64,000 bases of DNA, from contig JAXGGA010005801.1 in assembly GCA_038373865.1 (NCBI GenBank), forward strand, positions 1 to 64,000. The letters run 5' to 3'. Positions 45,601 through 52,821 of this stretch are shown in pieces; within the stretch, counting starts at the first letter, position 1; each line of letters begins with the position of its first letter. Both the position numbers and the translations under genes were made by a program. The notes below the pieces were generated by a model that saw only the letters and a list, made by a program, of their open reading frames with translations, did not search any database and had not been told where the DNA came from. Source of the DNA: Uloborus plumipes. Lineage: Eukaryota > Arthropoda > Arachnida > Araneae > Uloboridae.

Positions 45601-47822
45601 AAATTTGCCTCATACTAACAGAAAAAATAATCAGTTCTAAATCAGACAACCAAATAACCATGAAACGCATGGAATCTTCTACAGGCAGACCACCTTCTCT
45701 GGAGGTAAGAGAAGTCTGACCAGAATGAGAAAGCCCCAGGTTCGAAAATTCTGTCTCGGGTATGGATGTACTTTCATTCTCTCCTGTCCGTGTCCTTTTC
45801 TTTGTGTGAATGGCTGCCTGCTCTATAAACGGATCTTATGGCGTGTGTTGAGCTAAATCGTTCTTCCACCTTAAAGGTGCTCGTAAAAATGGAAGCCGTA
45901 CCTACTCCACCTTAAATCGGGTAGATGTGTCTACTATGGTTTGGGTACTCAAGTGGTTTCAGAAACAACATCTTCTATGGGCTATGAATTTGCCAGCAGT
46001 TTAGCACAGAACCATGAAATGACGGCTTGTGGATTTGAGTTCCTCAGATTTTAACTTTGCAGATGCTTCAGCAATATAACTGTTTAAAAACTGTTAACAT
46101 ACCCACAAATGTTTTTCGGTAAGGACATGCTTAAGCGGTAAAAGGAAGAATGAATGGTAAACCGCTAGCATAATACCTAATAGCATATTTTTTCATTAAG
46201 TTTGTCAAATCAACATACTCAAACAAAAGGTTTTTATATTTATGGAAGGTATATTGTATTAGGTTTTTGGTGAAGTGTGCCCAAGCTCAACCTTGTATTT
46301 TTTTTATTACTAAGGCTTCTTTGAGGTTTATCTCATACTTATTAATTTTTAAAAAATAAAAAAACTGTGGTTTGTTATTTAGTGTTAAGTTTCACACAGA
46401 ATTTGACACCATGCACTGCAGTCACGCTCAAAGATTTTAAAAATACTGGACAAATATCCACAGCTGCTTTCATACAGTATAAAGATCTCGGGATTTCTAA
46501 AAGGGTATCGAAAATTTTATCATTGAGATATCAAATAACTTTACTCTAGAACTAACATTTACAGTTGCATGAAAACTGATAAAAATAACTGCAAAAAAAA
46601 GTCTCCTGGGGGTTTAAGATATTAAGAAACATGTTTCTAGCTGTGAATTAGCTGTGTTTCTAGCTGTGAAAAAATAAAGTAGAATAAGAAATACCTGCTA
46701 TTCCATAGTTTTCTGAACTTGCACATGCCAATTGATTCTGGCGAAATGGAGAAAATTTAACATTATACCCGTGGTACGTTCCTGTAATAAACTTTGAGGT
46801 AATATGATTTTTCATACTGAAATTATATTTCTTGCAGAATAAACTATACAATACATGTCAACAACAGTGTTTTTATTGCGAAAAATAATGAGAACTCCAT
46901 TTATATTTTAATCTCACGAAAAACGTCTCGACATTTTTCATGAATACAGCAGCTTAAAACAACAAGAATAATTAACAGAAAATAAAGTTGACTGCATGAT
47001 TCACGATACAGCTATCAAGAATATAGACACGAGAAGAAAAAAAAATTCGAGGAATAAATTTGTAAACTACACAGCTTGATGCCATCTCAATCAATTGTTC
47101 CGTGTTACTTCAACGAAGTCCGATTAGGAGCTATTTAAAGCGTTTTATCTCTCAATAAAGCACTTTGAAGCTTTTAAACGCACTTAACCAGTCAAAATTA
47201 ATTATTTACTTTTATTTGAGCTACAATCAGTTTTTAAAACAGTTTTGTGGAGATACTTATCAAGATTGAGTATGGCCTATGGCTAATGGTATATATGGTA
47301 TATTTTTAAACCATTAAAACTGGCAACAAAACAACATATATTTATTTACATTTAATTCGAGCTGTTTTGTGTTCACTGTCATTTAATAATTCTTCTTATT
47401 TTATTGAATTTATTATTTAAATACCATATTTCATGTTTATAAACTGATCGACTACATTTGAAGGCACATAACAGAATCCTGATGTTTAGCATTCTCGTAG
47501 CGCAAGTTAACAAAATGGAACGGTAATGTATGAAGCAAATATTTTTTAAGTGGCCTTTGAAAGAAAAAAAACACTTCAATTCCAATTTAAATTTCACTTC
47601 ATGTAAGAAAGCTACTTGAAGAAAATTTTTGATGAATTTGAAAATATTTAGAATTTATTTTACCTTTCATTTCACTTTCTGAATACACCTCTGTTCATAA
47701 TCGATTTCAAATATATGAATATAAGTATTTCAAAATCGTAAAAGCAGATTTCATATCAAAGTAACGTAGGAGAAGTACATGAAAGGATTGAAGACAAATA
47801 CCTGTGTCTTCAATCGTAGCAT
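21632..47822 (-). CDS. PEX7: Peroxisomal targeting signal 2 receptor, peroxin-7 (complete, 11 coding exons)
   Basis: WD40-repeat receptor that binds the N-terminal PTS2 signal of matrix proteins in the cytosol and, with PEX5L-type co-receptors, carries them to the peroxisomal docking complex. Joined coding exons, in transcription order: 47822-47802, 46791-46695, 42108-41933, 41366-41331, 34428-34351, 33921-33813, 29850-29744, 23378-23265, 23180-23125, 22256-22160, 21685-21632. They sum to 945 nt, 314 residues plus stop, against about 323 in human PEX7. Every junction is GT..AG and the phase is kept throughout. Family landmarks appear in order: HGY near the N terminus, ENYGIAG, DGLFDVTWSE, GDGSIQLWD, VYSVDW, SASWDTTIKLW, VLSCDW, GWDMR, HEYAVRR, FSPF, SYDFTTRFWN, and a final DCAWDSEIHIYN. 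No frameshift or internal stop is seen. The C-terminal tail is a few residues shorter than in human. The first exon and the last short exon are the least certain. Confidence 0.95.
21890..22065 (-). mobile_element. tRNA-derived SINE in PEX7 intron 10
   Basis: On the minus strand, A box-like TAGCTCTATAGG and B box-like GGTTCGATTCTT lie in tRNA spacing, followed by an unrelated tail. Ends are approximate and no TSD was found. Confidence 0.65.
22160..22256 (-). CDS. PEX7: PEX7 coding exon 10
   Basis: Encodes FWNWMESIPL, HKEFVYGFDYNPLIPGQ, equivalent to the HTEFTCGLDFSL part of human PEX7. It ends in phase 0 at a GTGAGT donor. Confidence 0.94.
23125..23180 (-). CDS. PEX7: PEX7 coding exon 9
   Basis: Encodes FSPFEPGVLASVSYDFTT and two bases of an arginine codon. 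It corresponds to FSPFHASVLASCSYDFTVR in human. Acceptor CACAG, donor GTATTG. Confidence 0.95.
23265..23378 (-). CDS. PEX7: PEX7 coding exon 8
   Basis: Encodes KVLASATTDGKIFGWDMRKP and LGGHEYAVRRLK, 38 residues, phase 0 at both ends. The donor is GTAAGT. Only 84 bp of intron separate it from exon 9. Confidence 0.96.
23379..25581. other. PEX7 intron 7, proximal unique part
   Basis: AT-rich intron sequence with a G-run at 23502 and short open frames only. No gene, no clear repeat structure. Confidence 0.4.
26700..27590 (+). repeat. Unclassified interspersed repeat inside the 25582-29432 element
   Basis: Begins near CCCGACTACGGCAAAGCC and ends near a TGTATGTATG run at 27553. The CCGACTAC word recurs at both ends of the adjacent foldback, so the two may share an origin. 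No conserved protein was recognised. Confidence 0.4.
27714..28273. mobile_element. Foldback MITE, 560 bp, in PEX7 intron 7
   Basis: Almost perfect inverted arms of more than 200 bp: AATAATAACAAGTTT at the left end and AAACTTGTTATTATT at the right, through ACCCGACTAC, CACTGAAAGGTAAGAAACAA and GGAACTTGCAGAGGGTTC-type words. The turn is near 27995. Confidence 0.9.
29744..29850 (-). CDS. PEX7: PEX7 coding exon 7
   Basis: Encodes DASLKLWDIRYPSRC and HDMEVLSCDWSKSDA. The match to LRIWDVK and EILSCDW of human PEX7 is clear. Donor GTAAGT, acceptor TATTTAG. Confidence 0.95.
30240..30420 (+). repeat. Interspersed repeat related to 52950-53360, in PEX7 intron 6
   Basis: Pairs with the segment in SMCR8 intron 1. 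GC-richer than its surroundings. No coding signal. Confidence 0.5.
31400..32711 (+). pseudogene. Degenerate mariner (irritans-like) transposase and flanks, in PEX7 intron 6
   Basis: Remnant of a Tc1/mariner cut-and-paste element. Coding pieces in order: TETKAWLDKHYSNSAP (31678-31732), FKRGELSTEDYAHSECPKEA with RKVKLSEIAA and LCSKWVPRELTNNQKQ (31743-31991), ALVFWD near 32200, and FHKDNALCHKSRAKL with YSPNLAPSDFFLFSDLK (32343-32640). WVPREL and YSPNLAPSDFFLF are mariner signatures. The second and third acids of the DD34D triad are visible (HKDNA and APSDFF). Stops and frameshifts around 31736, 31995 and 32220 break the frame, so it is inactive. Terminal repeats are too worn to fix the ends. Confidence 0.88.
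33813..33921 (-). CDS. PEX7: PEX7 coding exon 6
   Basis: Encodes WNPYVAREVAVFQEHTD and IYEAKWSPHYPEVFASVSG, the end of one blade and the next HxDxI-type turn. It ends with one base of a glycine codon that the next exon completes as SGD, as in human PEX7. Confidence 0.95.
34351..34428 (-). CDS. PEX7: PEX7 coding exon 5
   Basis: Encodes VYSVDWNPKNAY and SASWDTTIKL, a WD blade core. It is 78 nt, phase 0 at both ends, with acceptor TTATAG and donor GTAATT. It lies about 190 bp from the end of the 5.4-kb hAT element in intron 4. Confidence 0.95.
36456..36622. mobile_element. hAT MITE, 167 bp (CAGGCCCGTCATTT family), nested in the 5.4-kb hAT
   Basis: Ends CAGGCCCGTCATTTA and AAATGACGGCCCTG are inverted repeats. 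The flanking 8-mers TGGTAAAG and TGGTAAGG differ at one base, as expected of an aged hAT duplication. The core GACTTTGAGAAATCAATGTA is shared with the copies at 1005 and 4415. Confidence 0.88.
37567..37642. repeat. Minisatellite, unit about 18-20 bp
   Basis: About four copies of AAAAATATCGCCAAGTCC in a row. The same CGCCAAG motif recurs at 4030-4080 and 61190-61290. Confidence 0.85.
37768..38330. repeat. Tandem repeat, about four units of roughly 145 bp
   Basis: Units start near 37768, 37913, 38057 and 38206 with TTTTGA(G/A)TGAACA(G/T)TCCGAT, followed by a T-run, TTCGAAAGAT, and TTGAACCGTTCA-like sequence. The copies have diverged at many positions. Confidence 0.85.
39868..39900. repeat. Fragment of the CAGGCCCGTCATTT MITE
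   Basis: CAGGCCTGTCATTTAAAATT matches the left end of the family, followed by unrelated G-rich sequence. Probably a truncated end inside the hAT right flank. Confidence 0.45.
41331..41366 (-). CDS. PEX7: PEX7 coding exon 4 (micro-exon, 36 nt)
   Basis: Encodes EPKQFYKIHEKE, matching the position of human GPLQVYKEHAQE between blades. It is flanked by TTTTTAG and GTAAGT and is phase 0 on both sides. It is short enough to be missed by most gene finders. Confidence 0.93.
41730..41870 (-). mobile_element. tRNA-derived SINE in PEX7 intron 3
   Basis: On the minus strand, TTGTCCAATGG (A box-like) and GGTTCAAATCC (B box) are spaced as in a tRNA. The tail carries CCTTTATGTG and TTTGCTGTGTATGG. It lies about 60 bp downstream of exon 3. 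Ends are approximate. Confidence 0.65.
41933..42108 (-). CDS. PEX7: PEX7 coding exon 3
   Basis: Encodes 58 residues including WSDGLFDVTWSE and SCGDGSIQLWD, the most recognisable PEX7 segment. The acceptor has a good pyrimidine tract ending TTTCAG and the donor is GTATGT. A 124-bp palindromic MITE lies only 38 bp upstream in intron 2. Confidence 0.96.
42147..42270. mobile_element. Small palindromic MITE, 124 bp, 38 bp upstream of PEX7 exon 3
   Basis: Arms TCTGTGGCTTGGTTCTAAAA and TTTTTAGAACCAAGCCACAG are inverted and extend through CCAATGTCA/TGACATTGG. It lies in intron 2 close to the splice acceptor. Confidence 0.9.
42700..45096. mobile_element. Non-autonomous DNA element with 13-bp TIRs and 6-bp TSD, copy 2, in PEX7 intron 2
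   Basis: Same family as 15871-18742. Ends CAGGGCGAGGACT and AGTCTTCGCCCTG differ by one base. CGTGTC lies directly outside both ends (42694-42699 and 45097-45102). A 720-bp element (43317-44036) has inserted into it, and copy 1 shows the empty site. Confidence 0.9.
43317..44036. mobile_element. 720-bp TIR element nested in copy 2
   Basis: Ends CCCCAAAGCAGAAT and ATTCTGTTTTGGGG are inverted repeats. The 8-mer GTTAAACT flanks both sides (43309-43316 and 44037-44044), and copy 1 of the host element has a single GTTAAACT at the matching place, which proves insertion. The interior is full of GCAGAA/TTCTGC words. 43660-43850 is less AT-rich and can be read as a 60-plus residue protein-like stretch. 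Confidence 0.88.
45680..45980 (+). mobile_element. Possible tRNA-derived SINE in PEX7 intron 2
   Basis: CAGGTTCGAAAATTCTG is a worn B box, preceded by TTCTCTGGAGG at tRNA-like distance, and followed by GC-richer sequence ending in CTTAAATCGGGTAGA. No TSD was seen. Confidence 0.45.
46695..46791 (-). CDS. PEX7: PEX7 coding exon 2
   Basis: Carries HGYNVKFSPF and ACASSENYGIAG, the start of the first WD blade. Two acceptors are possible. The one before 46781 would leave the phase wrong for exon 1. The one before 46791 (CAAAG) keeps phase 0 and adds FIT, which aligns with the family. The exon ends with one base of a glycine codon completed in exon 3. Confidence 0.88.
47802..47822 (-). CDS. PEX7: PEX7 coding exon 1 (start codon)
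   Basis: Encodes MLRLKTQ and ends at a GTATTT donor in phase 0. Joined to exon 2 it gives MLRLKTQ-FITGTYHGY, where FITGTYHGY lines up with the FRTPGRHGY-type start of other PEX7 proteins. The exon is only 21 coding nt, so the choice rests on phase, donor and alignment. The 5' untranslated part lies above 47822 and its start is not visible. Confidence 0.72.
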
Positions 47823-49517
47823 GTCAAATTTTCTCTTAGGTTCTTTATTTATATCAAAATTTTCACTCAATTCATTTCCGTGGTATAGATAAGCACTCAT
47901 TCTTTAGTATTTTTCTGCCAAACTTTTCCTTAATGCTTAAAAGTTGCAAACATGTGTCGTAGGTAGAAAGTACCTCTTTGTCAACAAAAAAAAAAATTTA
48001 ACTTTCAACACTAAGCCACAAACACCATTGAAGCTATTATGCTAATTTTGTACATCAGCGTTAATTTATCTCTCCTCTATTTTTTTCCGTATTAAATATT
48101 TTAATTTTCTAATGTTTCTATTTTGTCTTCTACATCTCCCTCAGTAAAAAATATACAGTGTATTCCAAAAGTGGCTGATAATACTTTAAACCCTTACTTT
48201 AAACATTTTGTTAATTACTGTTAAAAAATTTCATTCACAGCAAGGCCCAAAAGAATGTAAACATACACATAAATGCTATTCGTACAAATTTTCATAATGA
48301 GCCAACAATTTTTATATTTTTTTATTAAATGTCTGTTTCATCCCATTATTTTGCTGATAGTTAAATGTTGGTCCTCACTAATTTTGTGCTGCCTTCAATA
48401 AATAATACTGAAAAAGGAGTAAATATAGTAAAAGAAACATGTTGATTGCATAATAGCTTTATACTTATGTATAATTTTATATTTTAGCTGTTGGCAGCAA
48501 TACAAAACTGGGGAAGTATACAGCAGTTTCATGCAAAAAGGCCACGGTGGCCTAGAGGTAGAGTATTCTCCTCGTAAGCAAGTGGTCATGGGTTCGAGTC
48601 CCGCCCTGCTCATGGTTGTTATTTCAACCCTGTGCGGTAAATCTGTCCTGTGTTTTCAGGAGGCAAGACGCATAGGATGCAGTCCTCATGTATGTCGAAG
48701 CTCATGGCTTCTGTATAAAAAAAAAGAAGTTTCATGCAAAAAGTTTTAACAAATCCTTTATGTTCGCAGAAAGTTTAAAATATTTAATGTTTGAACACAG
48801 CTTCTTTAAAGTCTTAAGAATCATAAGCATTTGTAGAACACTGTCCATGATGCAACAGTGAAATTCTGCACCATGTTCTCACAACCTGTTTTGCTTAGTG
48901 TTGGAGATATAGACATGTTTTTCTGGAAAATCTCAGCAAGAATGCGGTGCAGAATTCAGCTGTGTTACGTCATAAATGGCGTTCTACAAATGTTTATGAC
49001 TCTTTAGACTTTAAGATAACTCTAAAACAACCAATTATTCATCATCAACATAATATTAAAAATTAGGGGGGGGGGTCCACTTCCAAACCTCTATACTAAG
49101 TTTTTTTCAAAGATATATCACTTTCTTTTTAGATTTTAGTACTCATTTCGAATGCAAGACTCAAGCAGGGCTGATTGCTGTTGGCCGCCAGAAGAAGTAA
49201 ACATATTAATAGGGGGTAGGCATTCATTTTTAAATATCATGCAGTGCTTCTTTAAATAATATATGTGTAGCATTTAATTATTTATAAATCTATTGCTGTA
49301 CAACTCTAAAAGTACACATAAAAGGGAGAAAGAAATATTGTAAATGTAGCATTCACTTGCATATGCTTGTATTTTCTCTTAATTCACTGTTTTTTTTTTA
49401 ATCATTTATTTTTTTTTTTCTTCTTCTTCTTTTCTATTCTGGTAGGAGGCTTCTTTTACAAAGAGTACATTTTTAAAAACATCGTTTTAGTCTTTCATCT
49501 GATGTCCTGTTTTAAGT
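47823..49517. other. Region between PEX7 and the first inter-gene element
   Basis: Contains the PEX7 5' flank just above 47822 and the SINE. No TATA box or CpG-rich promoter can be pointed to. The rest is AT-rich with no coding signal. Confidence 0.4.
48541..48727 (+). mobile_element. tRNA-derived SINE with perfect 16-bp TSDs
   Basis: The body starts GGCCACGGTGGCCTAGAGG (A box TGGCCTAGAGG) and carries B box GGTTCGAGTCC at 48592, then a tRNA-unrelated part and an A-rich tail. AGTTTCATGCAAAAAG lies directly before (48525-48540) and after (48728-48743). The anticodon-like loop CTCGTAA suggests tRNA-Thr(CGT) ancestry, but the anticodon stem is poor. It is therefore a SINE, not a tRNA gene. Confidence 0.92.
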
Positions 49518-49525
49518 GAAGCAAT

Positions 49526-50388
49526 CAGGGCCGCCGCTACGAGAAATGGGGCCCGGTACCAATTTTAATGCCTGGCCCCCCATGTACTCCACCCCCCTCC
49601 AATTGCATATTTTTATGCCGTCGTTTCAGCACATTTGAAATTGCAAAAAAAATGGAGAAAAATATTTTTTTTCGGATTTTGTTTTTTTTTTTTAGTTACG
49701 AAAGTGTGCATCTGATTTTAGTTTCACGTTATTTGTATCGCCAGATGATTTTAATGTTTTTTTTTACACGAAACGACAAGTTTGAAAACAGAAAAACACA
49801 ATTTTTGAAGTTTGGTTCGACAAACTTCAAAATTAATCGTTTAAAATCGCATTCACATGTAATATTGTATTGTTTATTTGCTTATAACTGAATTTTTAAG
49901 TTTTAATGTAAATTTAAAAACTGTAATTCAAAGTTTTTGTAAAAATATATTTTTAAATACAGTATCTGGATACAGAAAAAGTTGGATAACTTTTCCATGT
50001 CTGAGATAAGTGCCCCGGGCTACTTGATTCTTGTTCTTAAATTGCAAGAGACATTTGTCAATGACAGTTTAGACTTGGTTTTACGTTTGAAGAGTTTCTG
50101 TTGCTTCTGGAAAGTGGTGCATTTTCCTTTGCGCAAGCGTGTTTCATTCATTTTCCTTTGCGCGAGCGTGTTTCATTCATTTGTGTTTGTGCAAGCAGTT
50201 GTTTCATATTGAGAATCGGCAATGGAAAGCAAGATTTTTTTTTTTTCGAAAAACGGCCTTTTTTTTTTTTTTTTTTGATGAAATTATTGACACTATTACT
50301 GGAAAATATGTTCATAACCTTACGGGCCCCCCAAAGCTCCGGGCCCCGGTGCTAGAGGTCCAGTATCCCCCCTCAAACGGCGGCCCTG
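49526..50388. mobile_element. Non-autonomous hAT element, 863 bp, between PEX7 and SMCR8
   Basis: Ends CAGGGCCGCCGCT and AACGGCGGCCCTG are inverted repeats. GAAGCAAT is duplicated exactly on both sides (49518-49525 and 50389-50396). GC-rich near the ends, T-rich in the middle, with no transposase motif. Confidence 0.93.
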
Positions 50389-50876
50389 GAAGCAATCAAA
50401 TAGATAGTTAATGACAATGCCGGGTCTCCAGCTTTTCTAAGCTGGGACAAATCTTTAATCTGTCGCCTCCTTACTCATCTTACTTTAAGTTTTATGTTGA
50501 ATTTTAAATAAAAAACATAGAGCACTAGAATAGATTTGCCAAACCTAAAAAAAAATTGCTGCTAAAATGAACTACATTTCCAAACCTCGCCCTTCTATTT
50601 GTTATGTATTGTTCGTCTGATAAGAGGAACAACGGTTAAGACAAATTTATTTTTAAGATCCTGGAGAGTTCATTTTAACAAAGTTTGACTGTATTAACCT
50701 TTTAAGATCTGGAATTAATCATCTAAACCTAAACTTGTTAGACCTCTATATTCTTTTGAATGAGAAAAAATATTAGTTAAAGAAACAACAAAACAACACT
50801 TTATTGCTCAGAAATTTGGTAAGATGCATTTTGCAAACAGTATGCAAATCTTGCTAACATGAAAAAATACTATTTT

Positions 50877-52446
50877 CTAAAGGTCGAGACTAGCAATTGC
50901 GACTCACCAGTGGCGACTAAAAATTATTTTTTGGCAACTGCAAGATGTTATGTTGGGCGTAAAACTGGCGACCTACCTTTTTTCTGAACAAAATACAAAC
51001 CGCTGATGCATCGTGCCCATCACGGAGTAGAAAGAAGGAGAGAAATGTTCTACGGATGCGCTAGTTTGAAAGTGGCAATGAATTCTCACCCGCCGCAAGA
51101 GGACGCTAGCTGAAACGCTCCCTATCTCCTACGGGAATCAATGTAAATGATACTGAATCTGTCATCTTTTTAAATGCTGCTATGGGAAAGAAAATTTTTT
51201 TTTCAACTGGATTTTGGTGTAAACCATCGATTAACATTATGAACTAAATATGACTTTGATCCCGCTGAAATTTTGCCGTATTTTTTAAGAAAGATGTTTA
51301 ATCGACAGCATCTAGCTACTTGCCAAATTTGACATATATGCGACTGTATGTGACATTTTATTTGCATTGTACGATATAATTTTTGCTGAGAATCAGTTCT
51401 CTAAATTGTTGATAAATTAAGCATGAGGCAAAAAATTAATTATGTCAGTATTTAATTTTGTTATCAATTAAATATATTTAGTAGACAAAATAATTCTTGG
51501 TTTAAATATATTTATTAAATATATTTAGTTCATAATATTAATCGATGGTTTGAGCAAAATTCCAATTAAAAAAAATATTCTTGCCAACAGCAGTCTTTAA
51601 AAAATGACAGATTCTGTCAGATTTGGCAAGTTGGTAAGTGCATTCGATTAAACCTATTTCTCAAAGAATACGGCACCTATTTTCGTGGAATGAAAGTCAT
51701 ATTTAATTCATAATGTCAATCGAAGATTTACACCAAAATCCAGTTGAAAAATTTTTTTTTCTTCCCCATAGCAGCATTTAAAAAGATGACAGATTCAGTA
51801 TCATTTACATTGATTCCCGTAGGAGATAGGGAGCGTTTGAGCTAGCGTCCTCTGGCGGCGGGTGAGAATTCGTGGCCACTTTTAGATAGCAGAGATTTAG
51901 CTCCTCCTCTTTAATCTCCTTGGTGCCCATTATGAAAAGAAAATGGCCAATAGCATTGTCTCTGGTGGCCAATATTAACTTAGAGAGAAAATCAACACGT
52001 CTGCTGTACAAAGCATCTAAATACATAATTTCAATCTAGACACTGCAATAAAACTTCATTAGAAAAATAGTCAAACATGACCAAATTTATTATTAATCAT
52101 CAAATTAAATTAAATATTTTTTAAATTTCAAGTATGGTACATTTAGTTTTGTTTTATTTGCATAATTTCTTGTTATTTGGTTTTTAAAATAATAATTTTC
52201 TTTTTCTGAAAAGGTTTGTATAAGTTTTTTTTTTCTTTTTAAACATTTTGTCTTCAGTATATAGTAATTTAGTTTAGATATATGCAAGTTCATAGTGTAA
52301 TATTGCTATATGCAGAATGAAGTGAAGTGGGATTACAATTTTGGAACTTGGTTCAAAGTGGCCACCAAAAATGCCAAAGTGGCCTCTAACTTCTTTAGGT
52401 TTACTGGCCACTGGCCAAGATCAAATTTTTTTTAGTCTCAATCTTG
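50877..52446. mobile_element. 1.57-kb TIR element with a giant internal hairpin
   Basis: Ends CTAAAGGTCGAGACTA and its imperfect complement TAGTCTCAATCTTG are bordered by ACTATTTT on each side (50869-50876 and 52447-52454), an 8-bp hAT-like duplication. The subterminal CCAGTGGC is also inverted. The interior is a long foldback at about 51040-51890. The right end stops about 160 bp before the first SMCR8 exon found. Confidence 0.75.
51040..51890. repeat. Long imperfect palindrome (about 850 bp)
   Basis: The left arm carries CTCACCCGCCGC, GACGCTAGCTGAAACGCTCC, TATCTCCTACGGGAATCAAT and TTGGTGTAAACCATCGATT. The right arm carries the reverse complements at 51720-51870. Pairing continues inward through GCCGTATT/AATACGGC to a turn near 51460. 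Confidence 0.85.
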
Positions 52447-52632
52447 ACTATTTTCCAAAATGAGCTTTTACTTATGTTTATTTTACCTAATAAAAACTTT
52501 TAAAATATCAACCAAAATGTGAAGTGTGCTGTAAGTTTATTTGTCCAAAATATGTTAAATTTTAAATGAATTTTCTTCTATAATAGTTTTATTTATCGTT
52601 CTCTAGATTTGTAACACAAAAAGTTCAATGCA

Positions 52633-52821
52633 ATGCTTTGGAGTCCAAGTGAAGTACTTGCATATTTCAAAGAGGATGCAAGTACACAGGATTCTGCTCA
52701 ATCAGAGGAAATAAGGTTTACAAGCAGAGATGCATTTGGAGGTTTTGAAACATTTCCTGCTCCAAAGGAAGATTTCATATTGATTGCAGAAAATTCTGAA
52801 ATACATGGACCTAATCCATTG
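52633..52821 (+). CDS. SMCR8: SMCR8 coding exon 1
   Basis: Encodes 63 residues starting MLWSPSEVLAYFKED and ending SEIHGPNPL. The ATG matches the start of human SMCR8 (MISAPDVVAFTKEE), which decides the start. An upstream ATG at 52628 is out of frame. A CTCTAG acceptor at 52601-52606 suggests a spliced 5' UTR beginning at 52607. Donor GTAATA. Confidence 0.95.

Noticed and set aside
48541..48613. tRNA-Thr(CGT) gene
   Set aside because: A and B boxes are good but the anticodon stem does not pair, and the copy has a tail and target duplications, so it is a SINE.
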